Shown: positions 16,801 through 25,127 of the stretch, piece by piece
Numbering within the stretch: the first letter of the stretch is position 1
How the letters are laid out: each line of letters begins with the position of its first letter
Assembly (NCBI GenBank): GCA_964537035.1
Contig: CAZIAK010000026.1
Span: 1 to 64,000, forward strand
Reading direction: 5' to 3'
Source: CAZIAK01 sp964537035
GTDB taxonomy: Bacteria; Planctomycetota; B15-G4
DNA: 64,000 bases
Notes under the pieces: generated by a model
Told to the model about the DNA's origin: nothing
Database searches by the model: none
What the model saw: only the letters and a program-made list of their open reading frames with translations
Program-made: the position numbers and the translations under genes

Positions 16801-17236
16801 CGAAGAGGTGTTCGCAGCGTCTGCAGCGGAGCTGTTTGCCTTGCTCCACACGCCAAGCGCGATACGAGACTGGTGGGGCGCTGCGCGAGTCATTGTCGCC
16901 GCGGTCGAGGGTGGCACATGGGCGGCGGCTTGGGGCGAAGACGAAGACGCTCCTGACTACACAACCGTGGCGACCGTCCTTGCCTTCGACGCTTCTCGGC
17001 GGCTGGTGTTGGGCGACTATCGCTACACCGCCAAGACCGGCGAGCTGCCGTTCGACGCTGACTTCGTGACCGAGTTCCTGGTCACCGAGGATGGCGACGG
17101 TGCGCGGCTGAAGGTCACCCAGAGCGGGTTCCCGGCTGGGCCCGAGGCTGACGAGTACTACGCAGGCTGCGAGGTGGGCTGGGAGCCGACGTTCGCAGGC
17201 ATCCGCCGGTTCTTGGCTGAGCGGCGCACCTCGTGA
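16778..17236 (+). CDS. SRPBCC (AHSA1-like) domain protein
   Basis: Encodes 152 residues. The pattern VREEVFAASAAELFALLHTPSAIRDWWG at the start, a central series of beta strands, and a C-terminal helix (GWEPTFAGIRRFLAERR) are typical of the AHSA1 / polyketide-cyclase-like START fold, which forms a hydrophobic pocket. The ligand is unknown. Its stop overlaps the GTG start of the VOC-family gene by 4 nt, a pairing often seen for these two small-fold families. The start codon is enclosed in a hairpin. Confidence 0.8.
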   Translation: MTTRSHVREEVFAASAAELFALLHTPSAIRDWWGAARVIVAAVEGGTWAAAWGEDEDAPDYTTVATVLAFDASRRLVLGDYRYTAKTGELPFDADFVTEFLVTEDGDGARLKVTQSGFPAGPEADEYYAGCEVGWEPTFAGIRRFLAERRTS

Positions 17237-17631
17237 CCGGCGACGAGGCAGTCACGGGAGCGCACTTCATCCTCTTCGTCGCTGACCAGGCAGCGAGCGC
17301 ACGCTTCTACAGCTCGCTGCTGGGCAAGGCGCCCAGGCTCGATGTCCCAGGCATGACCGAGTTCGATCTCCCCGGAGGCGTTGTGCTGGGTTGCATGCCC
17401 GCCTCAGGGATCAGCCGGTTGTTGGGCCCGGCGTTGCCTGACCCTGCTGGGGCGGCAGGTGTTCCCCGTTGCGAGCTGTATCTGGTGTGCGCCGACGTCC
17501 AAGCCACCTTGGAAAGGGCGCTCGCCGCAGGGGCGACCGAACTCTCAGCGGTGAGCGCCCGCGACTGGGGTGATCGGGTCGGTTACTGCCTCGACCCCGA
17601 CGGGCACGTGGTGGCCGTGGCTGAACGGTAG
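17233..17631 (+). CDS. VOC superfamily (glyoxalase/bleomycin-resistance fold) protein
   Basis: Encodes 132 residues from a GTG overlapping the previous stop. The two beta-alpha-beta-beta-beta modules are recognisable: AHFILFVADQAASARFYSSLLG at the start, and a second half ending WGDRVGYCLDPDGHVVAVAE, the usual closing motif of the family with its metal-ligand Glu. Members include glyoxalases, dioxygenases and antibiotic-binding proteins; the substrate cannot be assigned here. Confidence 0.85.
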   Translation: MTGDEAVTGAHFILFVADQAASARFYSSLLGKAPRLDVPGMTEFDLPGGVVLGCMPASGISRLLGPALPDPAGAAGVPRCELYLVCADVQATLERALAAGATELSAVSARDWGDRVGYCLDPDGHVVAVAER

Positions 17632-17719
17632 ACCTTCGCCTAGCCAGCGCCCGTCAGCATGGGCGGGCCCTGCTTGGCGTGGCCGCAGGCGGGTTGGCGG
17701 CGAAGACAACGGCGACTTG

Positions 17720-20494
17720 CTACGGCCCACCCACCACAGTGCCGGCGTCGCCCTGGGGTTGGCCGTCCGCGTCGATCCATGAGTCGAGCACCACGCCGTT
17801 CTGGCGATCGGTGAGCTTGCGAATCAAGGTGGCGCCCAAGGGTCCTTCGAGGTTGGGGTTCTGTGACCCGTCTCGCAGGTTGGGCCCCACGCCTGGCGCG
17901 AGCATGGGGTGATTGTCGCTGGCGTTGCTGTTGCCGTTGGCTTCGACGATGCGGTCCATGTCGAAGGCTGCGTTGCTCGGATCAAACGTGATCGACGCCG
18001 GGGCCACGCCTCCCGCGCCCGCCCGGTTGGCGTTGGTGTCGAGGGGATTGACCGGCGCGCCGGTCTCGTCGAACAAGAACAGGCCGCTGCCCAGGCCCGC
18101 CACCATGTGCACCCAAACTGGCGAGTTGAGCTGGTTGCCCGGGTTGGCGCCGATGTGGGTGGCCAACATGTCGTAGTCGAGGGCGCCGTAGTTGCCCAGG
18201 GCCATGTCGTTCACGAAGGCATCGTAATTGGCCGGGCCGAAGCTGGTCAGGCCATCGTCGGTCAGGTGGCACGCCACACAGTAGCGTGGTCCTTCGTTGG
18301 TTGCCTCGACCCGGCCACGAATCGAGTGGGCCATCATGGCGTTGTGGCTCAGGGCAGCGGCGCCATTGCTGGGATTGTTGCCTGCGCCGTTGCGATCTGA
18401 GAAGGCGAAGACGTCAGAGTCGTCGCCCTGCTTGTCTCGGTACTGGAAGAACATCTTGGTGTTCGTGGACATGGTGCTGATGCGGTTGGCTGCGCTCACG
18501 CCGAGCTGAAAAGGCACGGGCGACTGATAGACGAAGTCGGCGTTGCGCTCCCTGAAGACGATGCGCTCGCCGGTGATGTTGCTGAAGGTGTTCTGGTTGT
18601 TGGTGTACTCGCCCTGCAGATGGCAGCCCGAGCAGGTGTTGCTCCAGGACGAGTGGCACGAGGCGCAGTCCATGCGGTCGCTGTGGCTGAAGCCGCCGCT
18701 GGCCATGGTGTTCTGCTGGGGGCCCAGGCCCGTGGCGTCGTCCCCGTCGTCACGTCCCATGGCGTAGGAGGCCATGTCGCTGTACACCGGCTGGCCGTCG
18801 AAGGCGTGCACGGCGCCCGTGTCCACCACCGTGTCGCGGGTCTGGGGGACGTAGTGCACCGCGCCCGTGAGTCGGCTGGTGAGCAGGTAGTCGCCGCTGG
18901 CCGAGCGGGCCACGTGGGGCAAGGCGTTGCCCTGACCATCCACCGCCAGGTCGGCGGCGTTGCCGTCGTAGTCTGTGCCTGGCGTCGTCTGGGCGTAGGC
19001 GCTCACCGAGCCGTGACAGCTCTCGCAGCCGATGGCCACGCCGTGCTCCATGCGGCTGCCGATGGGGGACTCACCTGCGGCCACGTCACCGCCGTGAAGA
19101 TCGAAGCTGCCATGGCAGTCGATGCAGCCCATGCCCGCGGCGTAATGCACGTCCTCGGGCGTGTCGTCCCGCCCGTCACCGTCGTAGTCTTCGAAGACGA
19201 TGTACTGACGGTCCCGGCGGCCGTTGAAGGTGTCGTTGTCGACCACGGGGTCGAACAGTCGGGGGTCGTTGCGCGTGTCCTGATAGCTCACCGGGTTGAG
19301 TGGATACTGGAAGCCCTTGCGCAGGTCTTCGTTCTGGTCGAGGCGAATGCCCCAGTACTGCATCACCGTACGATTGCTGCCCTGGTGGCAGCCCGCGCAG
19401 GCGTAGTCGTTGATGCCCTCGATGGACTCGCCAGTCGGTGTGGTGTGCGCCACGCTGGCGATGCGATGGCTGACCACGTGGGGCCGTTCGGGCGCCTTGA
19501 TGTTGTCCGGGTCTGCGGGTTCGGTGCGGTTCACGTTGGGGTCCAGGCCGGCGAAGCGCCCGTCCTTGGCGTAGGGCATGTGGCAGGCGGTGCAGCCAGA
19601 CGACCTGAAGTCGCCGTAGCGGTTGTTGGCTCCCGCGCTGCCCAGGTGACAGTCGCCACAGGTGAAGGCGACCTGCTCGTGGTAGAGGTTGGCCAGGGGC
19701 GAGTCAGTGATGACCTGGTTGTTGGCCTGGCGATCGAGCGAGAGGTTTGCCGCGTCGTAGAGGCCGTTGTTGTGGATCGCGTCGGGGGACGTGTCCCCGA
19801 AAGCGCTGAACACGGGGAACTCGAGCAGCTCGCCCACGGCGCCCACGTTGTTCACGTTGGGGACGTAGTCCGGGTCGTCCACGGCCCTGAAGGCCAGGTC
19901 GGCCGCGGTGTCTTCGAAGAGACCTTGATGCGCGGGGATGGCGTTGTCCGCGCCGATGGCGAAGGTGGCGCCCGAAAAGATTCCCGTGGCCGTGCCGAGC
20001 AGCCCGTTCGAGACCGTCTTGGCGTGGTCGGCGTGGCAGAGGCCGCAGCTGCGACCGGTGTCGACCACGCGCAGGTCTCCCGGGTTGACGAACTGCAGAT
20101 AGTCGAGGGCAGAGTAGGTCTTGCCATCGACGGTGTAGTCGGCGAACTGGTCGATGCCCGTGAGCGTCAGGCGATTGAAGAAGGCCAGGGCGTTGTTGGC
20201 GATGTTGTCCTCGTCGCCGATCTCTGGCGGCGGCGGCACGTGGCTGCTCTCCGCGTCGAGGCCTTGTCCGTCACCACCATGGCAGGTGGTGCAGCTGATC
20301 TGGTCGGCCCCTGGGAACGGGTGTGGGTTGAGGATGCCCGGGCCCTTGTAGTCGTTCATGGTCGAGGCGTTGTGGCAGATCATGCACGACTCTGCCGTGG
20401 CCAGGGCTGCGCTGCCTGAGCTGCCCCCCGAACATCCTGTCGTGAGCAAGGTCAGCAGGAGCGTGAAAACAATCCAGATCGTTCTTCGTTGCAT
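17720..20494 (-). CDS. Multihaem c-type cytochrome lipoprotein (11 CXXCH)
   Basis: Encodes 924 residues. The N-terminus MQRRTIWIVFTLLLTLLTTGC is a lipoprotein signal with lipobox LTTGC, so the protein is membrane-anchored in the periplasm or at the cell surface. Eleven CXXCH motifs are visible: CMICH, CTTCH, CGLCH, CGDCH, CTACH, CAGCH, CIDCH, CESCH, CASCH, CSGCH and CVACH, mostly in the first 75 percent. I chose ATG 20494 rather than an in-frame ATG at 20563 because the signal peptide starts there. It is the last gene of the cytochrome operon. Its size, anchoring and haem count fit a terminal, possibly surface-exposed reductase, but no substrate site can be named. Confidence 0.88.
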   Translation of the reverse strand: MQRRTIWIVFTLLLTLLTTGCSGGSSGSAALATAESCMICHNASTMNDYKGPGILNPHPFPGADQISCTTCHGGDGQGLDAESSHVPPPPEIGDEDNIANNALAFFNRLTLTGIDQFADYTVDGKTYSALDYLQFVNPGDLRVVDTGRSCGLCHADHAKTVSNGLLGTATGIFSGATFAIGADNAIPAHQGLFEDTAADLAFRAVDDPDYVPNVNNVGAVGELLEFPVFSAFGDTSPDAIHNNGLYDAANLSLDRQANNQVITDSPLANLYHEQVAFTCGDCHLGSAGANNRYGDFRSSGCTACHMPYAKDGRFAGLDPNVNRTEPADPDNIKAPERPHVVSHRIASVAHTTPTGESIEGINDYACAGCHQGSNRTVMQYWGIRLDQNEDLRKGFQYPLNPVSYQDTRNDPRLFDPVVDNDTFNGRRDRQYIVFEDYDGDGRDDTPEDVHYAAGMGCIDCHGSFDLHGGDVAAGESPIGSRMEHGVAIGCESCHGSVSAYAQTTPGTDYDGNAADLAVDGQGNALPHVARSASGDYLLTSRLTGAVHYVPQTRDTVVDTGAVHAFDGQPVYSDMASYAMGRDDGDDATGLGPQQNTMASGGFSHSDRMDCASCHSSWSNTCSGCHLQGEYTNNQNTFSNITGERIVFRERNADFVYQSPVPFQLGVSAANRISTMSTNTKMFFQYRDKQGDDSDVFAFSDRNGAGNNPSNGAAALSHNAMMAHSIRGRVEATNEGPRYCVACHLTDDGLTSFGPANYDAFVNDMALGNYGALDYDMLATHIGANPGNQLNSPVWVHMVAGLGSGLFLFDETGAPVNPLDTNANRAGAGGVAPASITFDPSNAAFDMDRIVEANGNSNASDNHPMLAPGVGPNLRDGSQNPNLEGPLGATLIRKLTDRQNGVVLDSWIDADGQPQGDAGTVVGGP

Positions 20495-20657
20495 GGCGGG
20501 GCCCGCGGGTGCGCTCGGTTCAGCCCTCGCGTCGTTCCGTCGGGGCACGGTTTGGCCATGCATGAGATCGGTGCGCGTCGGGCGGGTTCATCCTGTCGCC
20601 GGTCCCATCGTCGACACGGTGGCCCGACTTGAGCGACGACACGGGCAGGCCGCACGC

Positions 20658-21338
20658 TCAGGGCGTTTCGGCTTCGTTCCAGCTGGTGGGGCGGTGACAA
20701 CGGTCGCAGCGATTGACCAGGCCGAGTGCCAGGTGGGGCGGGTTGTTGGCTCTGAACAGGTCGGCCTGGTGGCAGCTCTCGCAAGACGTGTCGACCGGTA
20801 GGAACACGCCCACCTCGCCCGCTTCGTGGCAGCGCCTGCACGACGTGGCGGCGTGAGCGCCCACCAACGGAAAGCGCGTGCGGGCATGGAGCTGCACCTG
20901 TCCTACAGGCTGCCAGCTGGTGTCCTTGTGGCAGCGGGTGCAGTCGGGCCCCAGCTGGCCTCGGTGCAGGTCTTCGTGGCAGCCAGCGCAGCCCTTCACG
21001 GCGAAGGCCGCCACGGGACCGCGGTCGTTGTGGCAACGGAGGCAAGCTGCGGTGCTGTGGGCACCTTGCAGCGCCACGCCGGTCTCGGCCATGTGGTCGA
21101 AACTGAACTCGTCTCGCAGCTCGTTCCAGCCCTCGCCCACATGGCACAACGAGCAATCGCTGGGGAAGCTGTCGTGGGGGATCACCGGGCCCAGCCCGTC
21201 CCACCAGCCGTGTCGCGGGCCGCGACCCAGTCCTGTGGTGGCGCAGGCGGCGGCGAGCAACAACCAGACCACGGCGATGGCGAGCCGTGGTCGCGAGAGG
21301 TAGCGTTGTGTCGAGGTGCGGGCGTCGTATGGGGTCAT
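20658..21338 (-). CDS. Multihaem c-type cytochrome lipoprotein (7 CXXCH)
   Basis: Encodes 226 residues. The hydrophobic N-terminal segment ends LLLAAAC, a lipobox. Seven CXXCH motifs follow (CSLCH, CLRCH, CAGCH, CTRCH, CRRCH, CESCH, CDRCH), about one per 25 residues, so the protein is mostly haem-binding. Spacing phrases such as GAHSTAACLRCH and GAHAATSCRRCH repeat and also resemble the 23-haem protein, hinting at a common module. ATG 21338 is chosen because it begins the signal. It follows the beta-barrel gene by 13 nt, as expected for a partner of the barrel. Confidence 0.88.
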   Translation of the reverse strand: MTPYDARTSTQRYLSRPRLAIAVVWLLLAAACATTGLGRGPRHGWWDGLGPVIPHDSFPSDCSLCHVGEGWNELRDEFSFDHMAETGVALQGAHSTAACLRCHNDRGPVAAFAVKGCAGCHEDLHRGQLGPDCTRCHKDTSWQPVGQVQLHARTRFPLVGAHAATSCRRCHEAGEVGVFLPVDTSCESCHQADLFRANNPPHLALGLVNRCDRCHRPTSWNEAETP

Positions 21339-21351
21339 GACGGTCTCGATC

Positions 21352-23055
21352 CTAGAATCTGTGTTGCAGGAAGAGGCCCAGGGTCCAGGCGTTCTCGCCG
21401 TCCCAGAAGCGCCCATCGGCGTTGAGTGAGAGCAGCCAGTCGTCCGCGAAGGGCAGCTCTCGTTCGACGCGGATCCAGTGTTGCACGATGTCGGAGAAGT
21501 CGTTGGTGAAGCCTTCGTTGTCGTGGTCGGCGGCTTCGTAGGACAGGGTCCAGTAGCCCAGCTCTGCGTCCCATTGGTAGGCGAAGCGCGCGCCCACACC
21601 GGAGCTGAAGTCGCCCTTGGTGAAGAACGCGGTGGCGCTGGTCAGGCTGCCCTCCGAGCCCAGGTCGTCCAGGTCGAGGCTCAGGGCCACGTCGCCGCCG
21701 GACTCGTTCTCGTCGTTCCATGCGCCCAGGTCGCCGCGCAGCCGGGTCTTCTCGTTGAGCGCGGTCCAGCGGCTGCCGCGCAGACGATCGAGGCGCCCGT
21801 CGAGCAGGGTCGTGGGGGCGATGTTCGAGGGCAGGTCAGAGAGCACTTCGGGTACGCGCCGGTGGGTGTAGGAGACCGACGCGCCCTCGGAGTTCTCCCA
21901 GTACCGGCTGGCGCTGGCCTGTAGCTCGGTCAGCTCGAAGCCGGAACCCTTGGCCACGTCGGACTGGGTGTAGTAGTCCACCCAGGCGGTGGCGTGCATG
22001 TTCCAGTCGTCGCTGGGCAGGTAGTGCATCTTGGCGACCAGCAAGTCCCGGTCTCTCTTGCTGCCGTGCCAGGTCTTCTGCAGTCCGGCCGACGCGGAGA
22101 AGCGCTCGCTCTCGTCGCCCACCCAGCGATAGGACAGGGACGCCTGCGTGTCGCCGTTTGAGGAGAGGTCGCGATCGGGTGTGGGCACCGCGCCCGCGCT
22201 GGCAGAGAGTGTGCTCCCGTCGTCGAACCGTCGCCTCCATTCGTAGCCATCGAGCAGGCCGAACTCTGGCATGGCCCGCTGCAGGAAGCGTCCGACCTCG
22301 TGGCGTTCGTCCTCCCAGCGAGTGCCGCCCCAGCTGTAGGAGAGCCGGTCGATGCGCAGCTTCTGTCGCTGCTCGTCCGAGGCATCGAACAGGTGGGTGC
22401 TGCGGGTGCTCAGTTCGCCGTCGTAGTGCAGGCCGCCCCCGCGACCGAAGGGGTTGTCCACGAACACGTCGAGGCCGGCCCGCACCTGGGAGTCTTTGCG
22501 GTCCTCCAGGCTGCTGTCCGTGCGGTCGGCCCACAAGGTAAAGCGCCCGCTGGTGCGCGTGGGGCGCTGCTCGGGACGGCTGGGGTCCACTTCGGCCAGG
22601 AGCGGTTGGTCGAGGGTGTTCTCTGGCAGCTGCTGCTCCCAGGGAGGATGCTCTGGCGGAGCGGGTCGTGCGTCGCTGGGCTCTGCCGCGGGCGCTTCCA
22701 ATCGGGACGAGGGGATCATGACCACCCCCGCCGTCCCGGGGCTGGGGACGAAACTGCGGTCGAGCAGGGTGACCTCAGCGGTGCGGTCGTGCACGGCCAC
22801 CACGGCGCCCTTGCGCCCTGTCCCACCCAAGGGTCGCAACAAGACCCGGTCGCCCACCGCGACCAGGTCGCGAGCCCCGCGGTCCACGACGATCACGCCA
22901 CCGGGCAGGGCCGTGGTGACGCGCAGGGCGAGTTGCTCGAAACCCTGTTCTTGGGCGAGGGTCCGCCCGCCGCCGAGCATGAACAGCAGCGCCGCAACGA
23001 CCATGGCCAGATTGGAGCGGGTCCGCTGGCGTCCGTGGTTCTGGGGCGCGGTCAT
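21352..23055 (-). CDS. Outer-membrane beta-barrel protein, probable porin of a cytochrome conduit
   Basis: Encodes 567 residues. A signal peptide (cleavage near TLAQ-EQG, residue 35) is followed by a soluble domain of about 90 residues (VVDRGARDLVAVGDRVLLRPLG, beta-rich). From about 170 onward, alternating strands rich in aromatic residues repeat (YSWGGTRW, ASLSYRWVGD, MHATAWVDYY, ASVSYTHRR, ARFAYQWD, YWTLSYEA). It ends LFLQHRF, a C-terminal Phe as in BAM-inserted barrels. It is encoded between two multihaem cytochromes, overlapping the first by 4 nt. By analogy with MtrB/PioB it could hold a cytochrome wire through the outer membrane. Direct sequence homology to MtrB was not established. Confidence 0.75.
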   Translation of the reverse strand: MTAPQNHGRQRTRSNLAMVVAALLFMLGGGRTLAQEQGFEQLALRVTTALPGGVIVVDRGARDLVAVGDRVLLRPLGGTGRKGAVVAVHDRTAEVTLLDRSFVPSPGTAGVVMIPSSRLEAPAAEPSDARPAPPEHPPWEQQLPENTLDQPLLAEVDPSRPEQRPTRTSGRFTLWADRTDSSLEDRKDSQVRAGLDVFVDNPFGRGGGLHYDGELSTRSTHLFDASDEQRQKLRIDRLSYSWGGTRWEDERHEVGRFLQRAMPEFGLLDGYEWRRRFDDGSTLSASAGAVPTPDRDLSSNGDTQASLSYRWVGDESERFSASAGLQKTWHGSKRDRDLLVAKMHYLPSDDWNMHATAWVDYYTQSDVAKGSGFELTELQASASRYWENSEGASVSYTHRRVPEVLSDLPSNIAPTTLLDGRLDRLRGSRWTALNEKTRLRGDLGAWNDENESGGDVALSLDLDDLGSEGSLTSATAFFTKGDFSSGVGARFAYQWDAELGYWTLSYEAADHDNEGFTNDFSDIVQHWIRVERELPFADDWLLSLNADGRFWDGENAWTLGLFLQHRF

Positions 23056-25127
23056 CGTGCCCCCTTTCGACGCAGGAGCAGGACATCTTCATGAATGCCG
23101 TGGCAATCTACGCACTCGATGGGCAGGGGCTGGTAGCGCACAACGTCGGGGCCCGTGCTGCTGGGCACCGCATCGTGGCAAGCGTCGCAAGCGAGGGCGG
23201 CGTGAGTCTCTGTCAACGGGAAGCGGCTGTCCTTGTCATGGTCGAAGGACAGTTGATCGAAGCCATCGGCGCCAGCGTGGCAGCGCTCGCATGAGGCCGC
23301 CGCGCCCGTGCCGAACTGTCCGGCGTGGGGAGAGTCGTGGCAGTTGGCGCAGCTCTTGCCTGCCGGGGCGCCCCAGTTCTTGTGGCCGGTCATGGGGCTC
23401 GACGAGCTGCTCTGGCTCTCGTGACAGCTCGAGCAGTCGGCCGCAGCGTGGTGGCCCACCAGATCGAAGCCCGTCCACAGGCCGTGGTCGTAGTCGTCGC
23501 GCAGTGACCTGAACGAGCTGGCGGTGTGGCAGCGCAGACAGCCGCCGCGGCCGCCGACCTCGGCGGGCAGGTGCGCGCCGTTGTAGCGCTGCTCGTGGGG
23601 GTCGCCGTGGCAGCTGCCGCAGGAGCGGGGGTGGCTCACGTGGTCAGCGATGCGACCGAAGCTGCGGCCCTGCGCGTCGGCGGTGGCTTCTCTGGGGTGG
23701 CAACTCTCGCAGCTGGCCTGATGGTGGGCGCCGTTCAGGGCGAAGCCGGTCCATCGGTCGTGGTCGAAACCATCGCCGGCGGCCCGCTCAAAGCCCGTGG
23801 TGTCGTGGCACTGGGAGCAGTCATCCGCAGCGGCGAAGGCGTCTCGGTGGCTGTCGTCGTGACAGCTGTCGCAGCGACTGGGAGTCTGCACAAAGCGCCG
23901 CACGCCCGTGTCCTCGGCGGGCTTGTGACAGGCGGTGCACTCCGCGCCCAGGTGCCGCCCGCTCAGGGGGAAGGCCGTCTGCTGGTGGCGCGTGCCATCA
24001 AACAGCGTCGGCTCGAAGGCGTCTTGCTGGTGACAGGCGAGGCAGGGCTGCTCGTTGACCTGACGCTCCTCGGGGATGCGCCCGGCGAACTGCCCGCCAT
24101 GAGGGTCTTCATGACACAGCTGGCAAGACCGCTGTGCGCGCCCGAGGAACCGTGCCTCATAGGGCTCGCTCAGCTCGTCGTGGCAGCCTGCGCAGCCCAC
24201 GTCTTCATGTGGCGCCGTCAGTGCGAAGCCTGTGCTGACATGCTGTGCATCGGTCAAGGTGTCCCTGGCCGCGGCGAACGACTCGTGGTTCTCTAGGTGG
24301 CAGGCGAGGCAGGCATTGCCCAGCACGTCGAGACGATCGTCGACGGCAGGCCCATGGTCCGCGGTCAGGCTGAAGCCCAGGTCGTGGGGAGTGTCGTGGC
24401 AGTCGGCGCAGCTTCGGTTCGCCTTGGCTCGCAGACCCAGTCGGTGACTGCCTGCCACGTCGTGACAGTCTCGGCAGCTGAGCGCACCATGCCCGCCCAC
24501 CAAGGGCAGGGAGCGATCGTGTCCCGCGGGGTTGGGCTCTGAGAACCCCCTCTGGTCGTGGCATGCGGCGCAGTCGTTGCTCAGCCGCTCTTCGTGGGCG
24601 GGCTCGTGGCAGGCGTCGCACCTTTGTTCAAGACCTCCGAAGCGAGCGGCCCCCGCGGGCAGCACGTCGACGTCTGCGTTCTCGTGGCACTCGTTGCAGG
24701 TCAGCTCGTCATGGGCGCCGTCCATGATGAAGCCCACCAACACGTGATCGAAGTCGGCGGGTTCGTCGATGCCGCTGCGGGCAAAGGTCTGGGCGTTGAC
24801 CATGGCGAAGGCGGGGCCGTGGTGCTCGCTGTGGCAGCGGGCACAGGCCAAGGCCTCGCTCTGATCCATGCTGCCGTGAAGACCGTGGCTCGTCTCGATG
24901 TCCTGTTGCGTGGTCTCGTGACACTCCAGGCAACCATCGGTCATGTTGGAGAACCAGCCGCCATGACAGAGCGAACAGCTGCCACTCTCGGCCAGCTCGG
25001 GGATGCGACCGTGCACGGTGGTCAGGGCTCCGGGCGCCGCGCGGTCGCTGTCGACGACCGCGGCGAGCACCACGATCAGCAGGGAGCACAGGCTGATCCA
25101 GAGTCTAGGTCGTCCGAAGCCCTTCAA
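23052..25127 (-). CDS. Large multihaem c-type cytochrome (23 CXXCH)
   Basis: Encodes 691 residues with 23 CXXCH motifs spread from near residue 45 to the end, about one haem per 30 residues. The start is TTG at 25127, overlapping the previous stop as TTGA; it yields MKGFGRPRLWISLCSLLIVVL..., a signal/anchor helix, whereas sequence further upstream in frame is not protein-like. Modules recur: CHEDPHGGQF, CHDSPHAGQF and CHGDPHEQRY, and blocks with GHHAAADCSSCH or GAHHQASCESCH, suggesting growth by duplication. This resembles doubled CXXCH/cytochrome c7-type repeat proteins. It is probably the long periplasmic or trans-barrel electron wire of this operon. Confidence 0.9.
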   Translation of the reverse strand: MKGFGRPRLWISLCSLLIVVLAAVVDSDRAAPGALTTVHGRIPELAESGSCSLCHGGWFSNMTDGCLECHETTQQDIETSHGLHGSMDQSEALACARCHSEHHGPAFAMVNAQTFARSGIDEPADFDHVLVGFIMDGAHDELTCNECHENADVDVLPAGAARFGGLEQRCDACHEPAHEERLSNDCAACHDQRGFSEPNPAGHDRSLPLVGGHGALSCRDCHDVAGSHRLGLRAKANRSCADCHDTPHDLGFSLTADHGPAVDDRLDVLGNACLACHLENHESFAAARDTLTDAQHVSTGFALTAPHEDVGCAGCHDELSEPYEARFLGRAQRSCQLCHEDPHGGQFAGRIPEERQVNEQPCLACHQQDAFEPTLFDGTRHQQTAFPLSGRHLGAECTACHKPAEDTGVRRFVQTPSRCDSCHDDSHRDAFAAADDCSQCHDTTGFERAAGDGFDHDRWTGFALNGAHHQASCESCHPREATADAQGRSFGRIADHVSHPRSCGSCHGDPHEQRYNGAHLPAEVGGRGGCLRCHTASSFRSLRDDYDHGLWTGFDLVGHHAAADCSSCHESQSSSSSPMTGHKNWGAPAGKSCANCHDSPHAGQFGTGAAASCERCHAGADGFDQLSFDHDKDSRFPLTETHAALACDACHDAVPSSTGPDVVRYQPLPIECVDCHGIHEDVLLLRRKGAR

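Noticed and set aside
17632..17719. A possible terminator stem between the VOC gene and the 11-haem gene
   Set aside because: Only a 5-bp stem (CGCCC/GGGCG) with an 8-nt loop and no T-tract; too weak to annotate.
18620..20419. A 599-codon plus-strand frame opposite the 11-haem cytochrome
   Set aside because: Its sequence is Val/Ala/His-rich antisense without motifs, and the minus strand encodes a clear lipoprotein cytochrome with 11 CXXCH motifs.
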